From Bryoerythrophyllum caledonicum (taxonomy: Eukaryota; Streptophyta; Bryopsida; Pottiales; Pottiaceae): a stretch of DNA of 64,000 nt. Position 1 is the stretch's first letter, and every line of letters begins with the position of its first letter. The DNA lies in the NCBI GenBank assembly GCA_963971425.1, contig OZ020518.1:5282263-5346262 (forward strand). The letters run 5' to 3'. The translations under genes were made by a program, and so were the position numbers. Of this stretch, positions 34,446 to 46,735 are shown piece after piece. The notes under the pieces are model-generated. The model had not been told where the DNA came from, made no database searches, and was given only the letters and a program-made list of their open reading frames with translations.

Positions 34446-35192
34446 GAATACAAAATATGTATTAAAGTTTAGTAAGACTTTCACCTTTAGATTGAGAATT
34501 ATTCAACTTATATCTTTTGTTTGGAGGTTGTTTCAATATCTGAACCTTATCATGTTCAAATAGGACACCATATATGTAGTATACTATGACCACCAACAAC
34601 ACATTATGATGTTTAACCCTTAAGCGTCATAAGGTACCACGGGGTGGCCAGAGTATTCAACATGTATGGTGTCGTATTTGAACATGATAAGGTTCAGACA
34701 TTGAAATGACCTCCAAATGAAAGATGTTAGTTGAAGAATGTTCAATCCAAAGGTGTAAGTCTTGGCTGAACTTTAAAACAATTCTTGTATACCACAGACT
34801 CCAGAGTGAATTACGTGTCTACGTATGTGTTCCGGACTGACATATAAGATTAAACCTGCATTGCACTGTCCTCTCTGTCTCAGGCTATGTCTACAGTGAC
34901 ACTTGCTCTGCAGCTCACAACGGCATGTTCCCAAGTCAATAGTCTCCCCAAATCCCGATGAATGCACCACCCCAATAATCACTCACATGTTACCCAAATT
35001 TTTGAATGCCTAGCAAAATCACATTACAACACCAGAGTGCCATATCTTTGTCTCATGGTAGCACTGTGCACGATCTGTCCAACATGCATGATCTCACACA
35101 AAAAAATGATTTTTGAACAAGATTTTACGAGCCTTGATATGAGGTTCATACATGAAATGCCAGACTCACACCAAAGTATTGGAGAAGACTAA
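34446..35192. other. Gene-free stretch
   Basis: One unpaired element end (TTTAACCCTTAAGCG at 34613). Short ORFs on both strands at 34773-35192 are not recognised. Confidence 0.4.
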
Positions 35193-35417
35193 CTAACCCC
35201 TAAAGAACCAAAGTATTGGAGAAGACTATCCACTCCATAGATTAAATTTTTTGAAGATTATTTGTATGAGAATGTAACCGTAGGATCTTCTTATAAATTT
35301 ATATCAGTTGATGTGGTAAAAACTTTGTGAGTTTTGACTATACGGATTGAGAGATAATTGCAGACAAAGTGAAAAATAATTGTTCCCCGAACAAACACTT
35401 GGTCCTTTAGGGGTTAA
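35193..35417 (+). mobile_element. Short piggyBac-like MITE, first of an inverted pair
   Basis: The element is 35197-35413 (217 bp). Ends CCCCTAAAGAACCA and TGGTCCTTTAGGGG are inverted with one mismatch; flanks are CTAA and TTAA. Confidence 0.8.
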
Positions 35418-35422
35418 GGGGT

Positions 35423-35626
35423 TTAACCCCTAAAGAACCAGATGTACCTACAAGGTACAAGTCCCCCCACTTTGACTACAATTATCTTTCAATCCGACCG
35501 GTGAAATTTCACAAAAGCTTTGCCACATCATCTCATATAAGCTTAGAAGAAGATCCTATGGTTACGTTCTCAAAAAGTTCTTCTTGGCAGTTTTTTTTAT
35601 CAATGCTTTGGTCCTTTCGGGGTTAA
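35423..35626 (-). mobile_element. Short piggyBac-like MITE, second of an inverted pair
   Basis: The element is 35427-35622 (196 bp), ends CCCCTAAAGAACCA and TGGTCCTTTCGGGG, with TTAA on both sides. Its interior is in the opposite orientation to its neighbour only 13 bp away. Confidence 0.8.
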
Positions 35627-36113
35627 ACGCTTTCTTTTTCTACAGTAATCATCACTACCTGTGTCCCAAAATATTTCTGTCATTACTAAGAAGCAGAATT
35701 ATTACATGAAACAAAAATAAAAACAAAAGTTAATCATTCCCAGGGGCCAGGGAAAATCTCAACAGAATGCAGCTGCAGTGGCAATGGATTAAATGGGGGA
35801 GAATAAACCTTTGTCAGTGTGGGGATGAAGTTCAAAGGGTGGAGGTGACAGTGTAAGTTAATACAAAAATGTGCCACCTTGAATGAGAAATCAAGGCCCC
35901 TGTCAATGAGCTCTGCCAACATGGTTCCTGTTTTCCAAGTTATTATTCAAAGCCAAAGCCACAGGTCCAACAAGTCCAACTGTAGCCATAGCTCATGTTC
36001 CTTCACCTTCTCACAACTTCTCCACATTCTCCAACGCTTTGGCGGTGTCTGTGAAGTTTTCATCTTCATGTACTTCTGCACAGTTTCATGAGTAGTTACA
36101 AGCTTTTTTCCAG

Positions 36114-36259
36114 GTCGGTGTTGTGTTTTCAGTGTTAGTTCGAATGGTTTAGTTTGAAGTACTGATTTGGGGAAGTACTCTTATGAAATATATCATGTGA
36201 TGAAGAGATTTAGGCTGGAGTGATTGGTGAACTATCACTGAAAATGTTGCCTGTTGCAG
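36114..36259 (+). other. Possible intron in the 5' UTR of the 36359 gene
   Basis: TTCCAG|GTCGGTG at 36113 and TGTTGCAG|GCAAGC at 36259 make a plausible donor-acceptor pair upstream of the start codon. This is inferred from splice-site context alone. Confidence 0.35.
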
Positions 36260-36358
36260 GCAAGCTATGTCATTATGTGAGAATTGGAGGCTGTGGATGT
36301 GAAGGAGGGGTGGAGATGCAGCTGCAGGAGCTCGTGTGATTTGGAAGACTTGGAGACC

Positions 36359-39300
36359 ATGGGCAACCCGACAACGACCACGGTGCAGGTGGCCATGACG
36401 ACGCTGTCCAAGCGGCGGCACAGACAGACGCTGTCGCTGCAGCTGGAGCAGGTGGGGCACCTGGAGAGATGCGAGTCTGTGAAGAAGAAGCCATCCGCCA
36501 GCTTGGAGAGCAGCCCCCGCGTGACCGAGGAGAAGGCCGTCGCGGCGTTTCTCGCCAAGCAAGCGCCTGGCAGGAAAGCAACTCCATCGTCTCTAGGTAC
36601 CAGTGGGAGCGACGTCGAGAAAGTCATCGAGGTTTCCCGAGCTCAAGCGGAATCCGACAGAAAGCCCGCCAGCTTCAATCCCTTCCGAGGTAAGGCTTTT
36701 GTCTGTGAAGTCACCCGGAGTTTCAATAAGATACTCCCTCTTTTTTTTTGTTTTGTTTATGATGCTGCTGCTCTTTCCTCACTCCTAATTGCTACTAGAT
36801 CAATGGAAGAGCTTGGTGGTTTCTTTGCTGGGTGATTATGTTTCTGAGAAAAGAGGTCCCTCACTTTACAGATTGAGTGCTAATACACTCAATGTTCATG
36901 GTTAGAGAGGGTTTCTGAAGTGCATGGCTGTTATTGAATCAGAAAATATGACGGTTATGGAGATCAGTTCAGTGCTGTAATGGTAGTTTCATGCTTGTTA
37001 AAATGAGATTGTTTGATTAGTAACGTTCATGGAGAGGGCTTCCAAAATTAGGAGAGCAATTGCCAATGAATAGTGAATTGAAACTCCATCAGTGCTGTCT
37101 TGTCAGTGATGATCATTTCTAGAGTCTTGAATGAATATGGCCTTGCTGCAGGACACAAGAGGGCTGGTTCTGGAAGTATTATCATCTCACCAAGCAAATC
37201 TCTGGAATCAACACCTCGGTTAAAATCAGGAAGTTCATCATTCAGAAAGGAATCCGGAGGAAGTGCGTCATTCAGAAAGGATATTTCCGGTGGAGGAAGC
37301 GCCTCATTCAGAAAAGAAGGTGGAGGACTCAGTGCCTCATTTCGAAAGGAAGTTGGAGGAAGTGGATCCTTCAGAAGAGAAGGTGGGTCATTCAGGAAGG
37401 AAGTTGGAGGCAGTTCATCTTTTAGAAAAGATGTTGGAGGAAGTGGGTCGTTTAGAAAGGAATCTGGAGGAAGTTTTAGGAAGGAAGGGAGTTCTTCCAG
37501 CTTTAGAAAAGACAGGTCTTCTGCAATCGCGAAGATTGCAGCCTCTCTGTTCCACTCCCCCACAAAGCTGGAGCGCTCCATGTCCATGTCCAGGTTGGCT
37601 CACAAAGCCATCATCCCTGAAGAAGTGGTCTCCTTGCGCCAAAAGTTCCAACGATCTTCAGACGACGCAATTATATTTCCTCAAACTCATGCAGACGCAT
37701 GCAAAAAGAGCAACGCGTCTGATACTTCAGTCAAGGATATTGAAGGTAATATCATCATCACCATCATACTGTCTCATTTTCTTATTCATAACAAATTCAT
37801 GCTTAGAGTTGGCTTCCTAAACTACTGCTAAAGTTAGGAGAAACTCATGCCAATAAAGTGAATATAACCCGTACTTTCCTAGTTCATTGTTCCAATTCAC
37901 TGACAGGTCATTGCTAGCATTCCGAAATCGTTTGTCAACAGTTCATGATCACTTGCTATTCTGTGTGCTATTTTCTCAGAGTCTGCTCGCCCGCTGATCT
38001 CCACCGCAACATCATCACAGCAACATGAGTGTGTAATTGGTACGCCAAAAGACCTGATCAAGGGCCAGGAAGAGTTGCTCATTGAGGATCCAGAAGATGC
38101 ACCTGCTTCAACAGTGTTGGAAAAAGCACTGCACCCAGAGTCCACCAACAGTTCTTACGTTTGGACAAAACATCATGACTTCTCTCCGCGTCTACCAACT
38201 GAAAATTACTGCTCTCCTCTTGCGCTCTCAGAATGCAACTCGGAAGAAGCTGCAGCTGCGGTAGACGTCAGCCCATCTCTGGATCACCAGCTCCTGTTCA
38301 CCACCGTGGAGAAAGTGACGGAGGAGGAGCTCACAGAGGCGGCGGTGCTCTCCAGCTTGATGAGTGAGGAGTATCTCACCAGCCCTGTGTTTCTCTCCTC
38401 GGAGAAACACTTGACTCCAATCTTCTCTCCCAGCACCATGAGCGAGACTGGGGTTCGGCGAAGTCCCTGTGACTCCGATGCCTGTCTCAAGAAGTGCATG
38501 AGTTTCGAGCCTGTGGCTCGAGATAAAACTAAAGCAGGTATGCTACTGTTTGGTGGTTTTCACATCGTCCATTATAGTGCTGTAATCTATAAGATTATCA
38601 TATTATCAGTGTTTCTCATGGTGTCTTTGCCTTACTGTGCAGGTGAAGGTGGGGACAGGAAGGCGGCGAAGCTGAGGAAGAGGAGGAGGAGTGTGTCGGC
38701 GTCGGGGATTGGAGCCATGTTGCTGAAAGTGGTGAGAGTTTCAGACTCCGGACCAATCATCACAAGAAGGCTGCCGAAAGTGGGGCCGGAGGTGATATCC
38801 GGGGCGGAGGCTCTGAGAGCCAGAGAGTATGTGTTGCAGAAAACTGCGCAGATCTCTATGGGGAGGGTCTCGGAGTCTTCTTCGCCTGCCTCGGCCAGAC
38901 TCGCGAATGGTGCTTGCCAGTGTGATAATTCATCGGAAAATGCGGTACATATCCATTACTCTCTCCAAGGAAATAGAGCTCATTAATTACTTTAGCAGTT
39001 TCATGCTTGAAATACCCTACAGAGGGGTTTTCTACTGCCATTGATGGAGCTTATGATTGATTATTTACTACTGATTTGGCAGCTCCTCTCTAAACATCGT
39101 ACTCTCAGGGATGAAGCAACTGCGAGAGTTTAGATGAACTGGTTGCCTAGCTTTTGCAACATCAGAAGCTGGGGTTGGTGTGTGTTCTAAGTTTTTTCAT
39201 GTATGGATGATTGATTAGGTGACCAAATCCATAACATACTCGGACAAGTTTGTAGACGCTGAGGTTGGATCTGGAGCTGGCACTCCTGTTTCATCTGAGC

Positions 39301-41355
39301 TCTTTCATGAGGCTCATGAAGGTGTTGATGCCACAGGTGGGTATAATAATCAAAATAGGTGGATATCCATCCGAGTCTAGTAATTGGCAGTTGTCCTATT
39401 TACTCCGAGCTAGCCCTCACAAAACGTAGTGTATTGTTTGAAACTCAAAATCTCACATCTGGATGCACACATGAAAGGCATGGTTTAGTGTATTGTTTGG
39501 AACATGAATTACATCTAGTGTATTTTAATTTCATATGATATTCTCAAAGTACTGAATAGACAGCTGAAGTGTAGAATCAAGAGACAGGCCCGGGTAAATT
39601 TTGTGAGCTCAAAGGATTTTCAGCGGATTTGGCCTTAGATCAATATTATGAGCCATGTGTGGTGGTTCATAATGTTGATCTGCCTTGCTCATAACGTACT
39701 CATAATTATTGATCTGCCTTGCTCATAACGTGACAGGCTGTGAAGACAAGCAGGCGACATCAGAGTCCAGGCGAGTGGAGGTGATGCACCTTCCGGAAAT
39801 GGAATTAGACACAATGTCCGTTGCTGGAGGCTCTTGTCGACGTGAAGGACCTGCTAGTTCTTTCCGGGTAGAGCGGGTGAGCTCAAATCTGCAGCAGCAA
39901 CGACAACAGAAGCTGAATCATGTGAGCAGTACTACTACTGTTGCACCTGCAAACACACCCTCAGCAGGCCTTCAAGCTGCAGAAAACGTTGACGATTCAA
40001 GTCGGCGTGGATGGAAACCAAAGAAAAAGACACAAAGAAGTAGAGGAAGGTCCAGCTCGTACGACTTCGATTCGCTTGCAGGTAAAATATTGCCCAAAGC
40101 CTCAAACGATTCATGTCTGAGCTAAATGCTATATTCGCTCAATCTGGGCGGTTTTCACACACTAGTACAAGTGGGGCCGTTTTCGAATTTCTCACTAAAA
40201 AATTCGGTGGAGTGACAGTAAAAATGTAGGTAGAGTGTCGAAAAACAGCCCTATTTGTGCAACTAGTGACATTGCCAATTGTGTGCCATCTGAAGTTTTT
40301 TTCCTTTTCTACTCATGTTATAAGTCTATTGTTCATCCACACAACAGAACCTATTCTTAGAATACATAAATGATTATTTTCGAGAAACTAGAATTTGGCA
40401 CTCTGTAACAATTCAATAAGCATACATGTGCTTTCATGTTCAAAGTGTTCGGAGTGCTAGACTCACATGTGAAATGAATCTTGTACCCATTTCACTCTTC
40501 TCAGATCCAGCCAGGCCTTGGTAATGAAGGAATTGAAGGTAATGAAGGTATTGAAAGTAATGAAGGTAATGAAACCTGTAATAAAGCCTGTAATGAAGGT
40601 AACGAAGCCTGTAATGAAGCCTGTAAGTAGCCTGTAGTGATGGTAATGAAGGTATTAATGAAGGTAGTTAGATTTCTAGAAGTGCATAAGGTGAAAATCA
40701 TGGTTTTTGAGGTGCAGAGTGTCCAGCTCAAGCGGAGACTGATTCTCTGATGAGGCAAGGAGCAGCGCTGTCAACTCTGGACGCCAACGTCGCCATCAGC
40801 CGCGAGCGATCGCGCAGCTTCGTGTCGAGGCTGCAGGCCCCTGGCAGCGCGACCGCCAGCTCCGTGGACATCTTCCGCCTGGCGCCCTCGTCGATCTCCA
40901 TCCTGGCCAACCCCTCGTTCTCGAGTTCCCACCAGGACCGCCTCTGGGAGGAGCAGGCCGAGGCCTACTCCAGCGGCGGGCGCGGCACCCCGGGCCGCGA
41001 CGACGAGCCACCGCCACCACCACCACCACCTCTCCAGCTCCTCCACTCGCCGTCCCCCAGCTCCGAGGATCACCAGGTGCCCACTGGGTCGCTCCGACGC
41101 GAGTCTGGGAAGGAGAAGAAGAAGCTGGGCAAGAGGGGGCGGCCGGATCAGCACACGCCGCTGCGGAGCTTGCTGGCGGATGATGTGAAGAGCTCGTCAC
41201 CGGATCAGGGCGGCCATTTCCTGCACCAGATCATGTCCAGGATCCGCGGTGGGTCGTCCAAGTCGGTCAGTCCCAAGTCTAGCGCCCCCGAGGACGACGT
41301 GGGCGTGAAGCGGCGGAATACCTGGAGCAGTTGCATCTGCTTTTCCACCAAGTGA
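36359..41355 (+). CDS. Seven-exon gene, unrecognised SFRKE-repeat protein (961 aa)
   Basis: Exons 36359-36689, 37152-37745, 37980-38537, 38643-38944, 39219-39336, 39737-40081 and 40718-41355 join in one frame (2886 nt). All introns are GT-AG; five interrupt a Gly or Glu codon after its first base (phase 1), the fourth is phase 0. The start ATG has context GAGACCATGGGC. Visible parts: Ser/Thr- and Lys-rich N terminus; ten imperfect SFRKE-type repeats, mostly S-F-R-K-(E/D) plus Gly/Ser, at about residues 138-232; SMSMSRLAHK near 253; basic KLRKRRRS patch near 502; RSRGRSSSYDFD near 737; Pro-rich run near 850; C-terminal CICFSTK with two cysteines that might be lipid-modified. Mostly low-complexity and probably disordered. 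I do not recognise the family or function. Confidence 0.8.
40525..40670 (+). repeat. TGAAGGTAA-type tandem repeat in the last intron
   Basis: Variable units built from GGTAATGAAGG, GGTATTGAAAG and CCTGTAATGAAG fill part of intron 6. No coding role is apparent. Confidence 0.8.
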
Positions 41356-41880
41356 AGATCATGACGCATAATCTTCACCCTGTGGCTCCGGAACTAGTAC
41401 TCGATTCATGTGTGGACATCATTTCATGTGTGGAATACCTGGAGCAGCTGCATCTGCTTCTCCACCAAGTGATTATGACGCATAAATTTCACCCTGTGAT
41501 TCAGGAACTAGTACTAGATTCATGTGCGGACATCATGGTTCATTGTCCGATTCAAGGTGAATCATGCATCTCTTTTTGTTGATGTAATTCCATCTGCATC
41601 TCCACCAAGTGATTATGACGCATAATCTCCACCCTGTGGTTCGAAAACTAGTAGCTAGATTCACGTGTGGACATCAGGGTTTGTTGACCGATTCAAGGTG
41701 AACTACGCATCTCTTTCTGTTGATGTTGAATCTCCTCTGCTTCTCCACCAAGACGTAATTATGGCGCATAATCTTCATCCTGTGGTTCGGGAACTAGTAC
41801 TAGCTTCATGCGTGGACATGAAATGTCTTGTTGTCCGATTCGAGGTGAATTCAATGCATCTCCTTTTGTTGATGTCATCC
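41317..41880 (+). repeat. Tandem repeats that include the gene's last codons and stop
   Basis: Four copies, at offsets of 117, about 140 and about 142 bp, contain CACCAAG, then (A/G)CGCATAAT, ACCCTGTG and GGA(A)CTAGTA. Copy 1 starts at codon AAT (41317) and includes the stop. Copy 2 (41434-41472) again reads NTWSSCICFSTK and stop, with only two silent changes. Copy 3 keeps TGCATCTCCACCAAGTGA; copy 4 has lost the stop position. Confidence 0.85.
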
Positions 41881-42154
41881 CGACTGCTGTAATTCAGTGT
41901 CTAGATCATGGGGATGTTCAATATTGGCTTTGGCGGTTTTATGGTTGCCGAAAACATGAGGTTTTGAGTCTTGAAATACACTACCTGTCGTGTTTTCAAC
42001 TAACAATTTAAAACCTTTATCGTTCGGGAAAAGTATATTTTCCACTGTGGTGAGTCAGAAGTGACACTTCCTGAGTTGCAAGCCAATGTAGGTTTGCTAC
42101 CAGTGTGTGCTTTACATATGACCTTATCTTGTCCTGCTACATTATGAATTATGT
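41881..42154. other. Intergenic stretch
   Basis: No gene or element is recognised. Confidence 0.4.
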
Positions 42155-42757
42155 TCATGCATGCATACACCCTAAGTACACACAATGTACAGTGGGGTGA
42201 CATTCAAATTGGTGTTTCTGCAATGCCAGAGATACTGTCCACTCTGCTGCCTTCGTCATCGTTGAGAATCTGAGCGATGTGTGTCCCCTTCCTTTAACTA
42301 TGTCCACTTCGATCCTCCCACACCGTCTTCTTCTTCTTGGATGGACCATGTCCACCTTCCTCTCATGACGAAGTCTCCCTCTCTCGGATATGCTTCTTCG
42401 ATCTACGGTGCTTGCCATCACCATGAACAGACTTCTTAGGAGTGTCATGACTTCTACCCCGACGGTGGCTCCTCCTTCCCCCTTCAGTCCATGTCCGCAT
42501 AGACGACGTCCTGCTCCCTTTTGCTTTCTTCTGTAACTTCCTCTTAAGTCTTTTCTTATCTTTCCGTGTCGTCTTGGCTTCAACGCAGTCGGACTGCAAC
42601 TTTGGATACACTCCCAACTTGCTATTCCAGGCGATTCTCGGAAAATGTTGTGCGTGCGCATGAACTCAGTCTTCCCCTTCGGTGGAAGGCTCTGCAACCA
42701 TCTCCATGCCAAGTCGAATGCTTTGGATGCATCTACCATCCTGTAACTTAGAAGCAA
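42155..42757 (-). CDS. Unrecognised basic ORF, possible gene or gene remnant
   Basis: A 200-residue minus-strand frame begins MLLSYRMVDASKAFDLAWRW and continues SLPPKGKTEFMRTHNIFR, which looks like ordinary folded protein. It then becomes strongly basic. A second frame over 42617-42363 reads DKKRLKRKLQKKAKGS, then RRSHRRGRSHD and KHRRSKKHIRERE, typical of Arg/Lys/Ser-rich nuclear proteins. The two would join only through a frameshift or an intron, so this may be a decayed gene. The family is not recognised. Confidence 0.3.
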   Translation of the reverse strand: MLLSYRMVDASKAFDLAWRWLQSLPPKGKTEFMRTHNIFRESPGIASWECIQSCSPTALKPRRHGKIRKDLRGSYRRKQKGAGRRLCGHGLKGEGGATVGVEVMTLLRSLFMVMASTVDRRSISERGRLRHERKVDMVHPRRRRRCGRIEVDIVKGRGHTSLRFSTMTKAAEWTVSLALQKHQFECHPTVHCVYLGCMHA

Positions 42758-42822
42758 GTTCTAGGACAAACAAGTGAAAACCAAGATCTAAATTGACATG
42801 TGAAGGTTAACTCTCATACCAA

Positions 42823-43173
42823 GGTAAGCCTCCCCATAACCAACAAAAACCCACAGCCAACGCCTATAAAATTGGGGCATATCCAACCTTCTTTCAACCC
42901 ATTACCACCAACTCAGCTCCAAATGGAGGTTTGCGATTAGTCAAGACCCTTACTTTTGGTCGTTGGTTATGGGGGGTACCTACTGCTGGCCACCCACTAA
43001 ACATGGCTGCATAGTTTGAAAATTCATAACTAATTTAGTTTTCATTGGAAAAATATGAAATCACTTGGGTTGGAATTGTGATTCTATTGGCTATCACTGA
43101 AAAATAATAGTATAATCATCTCCTCTCTCCATATATGCACATTCCTTAACTTGTCGGTTTTAGGGGGCTTACC
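42823..43173 (+). mobile_element. Intact 351-bp MITE, family M
   Basis: Inverted ends GGTAAGCCTCCCC and GGGGGCTTACC; same length as 23325-23675. Reference copy for recognising the broken ones. Non-coding. Confidence 0.75.
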
Positions 43174-44060
43174 TTATGTCAAGATAAATTTATCAAGAAG
43201 AGCCTTTGTTGGAGGTAAATTGAACCATCGTTCATTGAATTGCATTCATGACTTCATGGCGGCTAAATAATCGTTAGTTCATCATGAAGTTTTTTGCTCA
43301 AGATTGTTTGTATGTTGACAACATGTGTGCTAAGTTTTAAGGCCAAGAGTTTTAAGGCCAAATGACACTCTTACAAATGATAACTTAGGTGTCATTTTGG
43401 AATGCCATTTTTGCAATTTGTCATTTGATGGCCCTTATTTTTGTAGATTGATTGCAAAATATACATATGAATATATATATATATATATGTATGTATATTG
43501 ATTTATCATACATAATTAATTGTATTGCATGATGTAATTGTATAATGTAGATACTGTAAGATAATATTCCTTTATATCAAAACATTTTTATTTTATACTT
43601 TCTGTTTCATAAACATTCTAAAATTATGAACAATTAAATTTGTATATTTTCTAATGACATATAATTAGTAGAAACAAATGCATAAATTTCCATGTATAGT
43701 GATATTGTTATGAAACAATACATTATTATTATGCCAACTATACTAAAAAATATTCTTATTGATATGCTTCCAAAATATTGGACAATTGAACGTGTAACTT
43801 TCTCGACGATGAACACATGGACGGATGGACGGACGATGGACAAGTAAAAGACATTGTCCGCACAAATTAATTTTTATATTTTTAAAATTTATAAAACTTG
43901 GTTCTCTTAATTTATCATGTATGAGTTCAATGATGCTAGATGGATTAGAATTTTTCGTCTAACAAAAGGTAGTATTTGAAATATATCAGTTGTCTTTGGT
44001 CCACACATTGTTAGGGACATAGGATATAAGAATACTTGACAAGAATCAGATGAGGGAGAA
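43174..44060. other. Gene-free AT-rich stretch
   Basis: Holds a TA tract at 43472-43490 and the short repeat GGACGGATGGACGGACGATGG near 43818. No gene is supported. Confidence 0.4.
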
Positions 44061-44269
44061 CTGGTATGAAGTTGAACTGATATGAACTTGGATCAACGAG
44101 ATGAGTACACAAAACATCAAGAGGGGTGAGCGATGGCTCCATGAGATGCGTTGTCAAAACTAAAGGACTCTTCAACCTTGACCCCTATATATAACTTAAT
44201 CTTAAATAAAAGGGTTTCTAAAGTAAAAGCAAGTTCTAAAGTAAAAGCAAAGTAAAAGGAAAGTAAAAG

Positions 44270-45335
44270 GAACTAGAATGTTCTAGAGATTATATCCCTA
44301 ATAATACCTCCCTCTAAAGCGAGGAGTTCCAAGAGGAGCCCTCGGTTAATTTGGATAAAGTTGATGAAACTCTTGTACCAATTCAGACACCTTCGCAAGG
44401 TTCTCAGCTCGTTCCCACGTTCGTTCGTTGATATCATAACCAGTCTAGTGTACCAGATACTCCAACTTGCCCCACCTTCGTCGCAAGTCCAGTACTTTTT
44501 CCACATCATATTCTTCGTGATTCTCAACCTTGATACTAGGCAATGGATGTTGTACTCTTCTTGAAAAGGATGACTTTCGATAAGGTTCTAAAAGGAAGAC
44601 ATGAAAGATTGGATGTCCCTTTATGGAAGTTGGCGGTTCAAGACGAAATGCCACTGGATTGATTTTTTTTTTGGATGACAAATGGTTCCAATCTCCAATA
44701 GTCCAACTTGTCACAAGGCCGCTTGGTCTTGATATTCCGTCAAAGAAGCCATATTTTATTTCCAACTTGCAAAGCAGGTGCTTGGTTGCAAAATTTATCT
44801 ATAGATGTCTTGTAAGACTCTTGGGCGGCTTGCAGTTTAAGCTTCAGAACATCTTGAATTTGCAATAGTTGTCTGCCAAGTCTTTTGTTGTCGGGTTACT
44901 GTTTGCCGGTGAACTCAACAGATCAAGCTTTGGATGATGACCATAATTGGAATAAAATGGCGTTTGTTGAGTTGAAGCATGAAGAGTATTGTAGTAAGCA
45001 AACTCTACTAGCGGCAAATATGTCGTACAATTGTCTTGCTAATAGTTGATACTGCATTATAAATACTGCTCAAGAACTTGATTAACCCGTTTTTTGAATG
45101 TTAGTTTGAGGATGGAAAGCTGAAGAGAGGTTGATATCCACTTTCAATATCTCATAAAGAGATCCTTAAAACATTGATACAAATTGGGTTCCCCAATAAG
45201 ATACAATATCGTCTGCTAGCCCATGATATCAATAGACATTATCAAGAAATAGACTTGCCGTGTCTTTACTTGACAAAAATTTCTTGCAAAGGACAAAGTG
45301 CGCCATCTTTGTAAACCGATCCACCACAAAAAAAT
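44270..45335 (-). pseudogene. Chromovirus (Ty3/gypsy) integrase and chromodomain, decayed
   Basis: Conceptual reading of the minus strand from 45335 downward shows integrase-core landmarks: VVDRFTKMAHFV, then SSKDTASLFLDN, YWGTQFVSMF, and EFAYYNTLHASTQQTPF. The C-terminal domain follows (INPVAFRLEPPTS, HPIFHVFLLEPYR), then a chromodomain (KLEYLVH, GYDINERTWE, AENLAKVSELVQEFHQLYPN). Many stops and frameshifts, including loss of the sequence around the catalytic Glu, show it is inactive. Protease, RT and gag are absent, so only the 3' end of pol remains; an LTR may lie below 44270 but was not identified. Confidence 0.85.
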
Positions 45336-45340
45336 GTTAT

Positions 45341-45562
45341 TACTTTTGGTCGTTGGTTTTGAGGGGTACCTACTGCTGGCCACCCACTAAACATGGATGC
45401 ACAGTTTGAAAATTTATAACTAATTCAGTTTTCATTGAAAAAATATGAAATCACTTGGGTTGGAATTGTAATTCTATTGGCTATCACTGAAAAATAATAG
45501 TATAATTATCTCCTCTCTCCATATATGCACATTCCTTAACTTGTCGGTTTTAGGGGGGCTTA
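45341..45562 (+). mobile_element. MITE M, right half
   Basis: Matches 42950-43173 from TTACTTTTGGTCGTTGG to TCGGTTTTAGGGG with few changes. The left half is absent; it directly abuts the dead integrase. Confidence 0.75.
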
Positions 45563-46608
45563 TTTTAGTGCAAGTTGTAACTCACTTTGATCTATGATAG
45601 TTTTTCATTACATTTTATCCACTTTCTCTGAATCTACCATCATCCCAGCTCCCGTGTTATTTGGTAGAAAGGAATACATCATTTTGAAGGATGTGTCTCT
45701 GTCCTTAGACCTTGAAGTTACTCACTTCACATGTGATAGATTTTCATTATTGTACATTTGGTTTCTATTTTCAAAGACAACTTGAACATTATGATTGGGG
45801 CACATATACCACTCATGGCAGTCGCCACACATTCTTCCCATTTTCGACAGACTACTGTCCTGTCTTCTTGATGTGCACTCTTACTGTGTTTTGACTAAGT
45901 TGGAAGTTCTCTAATTTCTTCTTCGTGTTGAATAATGTTTCCAACTTGGGTGCACCACTCATGCTCAAGCGGCAACTAGTTTAACCCTTAACCCTTAAGC
46001 GCCGGGGCGATCAAAATTTGGTCGATGGATGAATGAAAAACACCTCAACATGATGAAAATTCATCATTTTCATCTACTTCTTTGTGAAGATGTTGTCATT
46101 GAGTGTGTGTAGCATATGTAATATAGAAACCCTTCATGGAGGTGTGTAATTTTTGTCTATAGCAAAGATCGAAATAAAAATGGATGCGGCGGCTTTAGAA
46201 GGAAGATGCCCAAGGACAATATTTTTAGAGGGGCACCAGATTTTTTAGAAGACCGTGTGTCGGATGGAAAAACGGGTAACTTGACTTCAAAAACACTACA
46301 TTTGGGTCATGGGCATGTTGCCTTGTCAGAGTAGGACACTTCCCCATGGTGGGAATGCTTGGTGGTTGGCCATTCAAAAGAGATAATGCACAACTTATAC
46401 TCCTAAAATTAGATTCATTAGCCTCTCTGAAGCTTTAGTCGTGAAACTTGAAAATGTTCAAAAAAAGAAATACAACATTTCGAAATCATTAGCCACTCTA
46501 CAGCTTCACGACTAAAGCCGGAGCCTACACATTGATTCAATTTCTGTACATGTTCAAGATTTTAGGTTTTATGCTAACATACACGACCAATATGACCATA
46601 TGAACAAA
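45563..46608. other. Gene-free stretch
   Basis: Unpaired element end TTAACCCTTAAGCGCCGGGG near 45988. Short inverted pair near 46430/46500 (GCTTTAGTCGTGAA and its relative). No gene supported. Confidence 0.4.
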
Positions 46609-46609
46609 C

Positions 46610-46735
46610 AACAAACTCTCAAAATCATGAGTTAACAACAAACTCTCAAAGTCATGAGTTAACAATAAACTCTCAAAGTCATGAGTTAACAACAAACTCT
46701 CAAAGTCATGAGTTAACAACAAACGTTGAAAGTCA
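46610..46735. repeat. 27-bp tandem repeat, about 4.5 units
   Basis: The unit CAAACTCTCAAAGTCATGAG plus TTAACAA repeats without spacers. As 27 is a multiple of three it encodes a repeated LLTHDFES(L) on the minus strand, which is not evidence for a gene. Confidence 0.9.

Noticed and set aside
36149-36627. Overlapping minus-strand ORFs opposite exon 1 of the SFRKE gene
   Set aside because: They are antisense to the first exon, without splice or domain support, while the plus-strand exons join in one frame.
46610-46735. Regular repeats considered as a CRISPR array
   Set aside because: The 27-bp units are directly joined with no unique spacers, in a eukaryotic setting.
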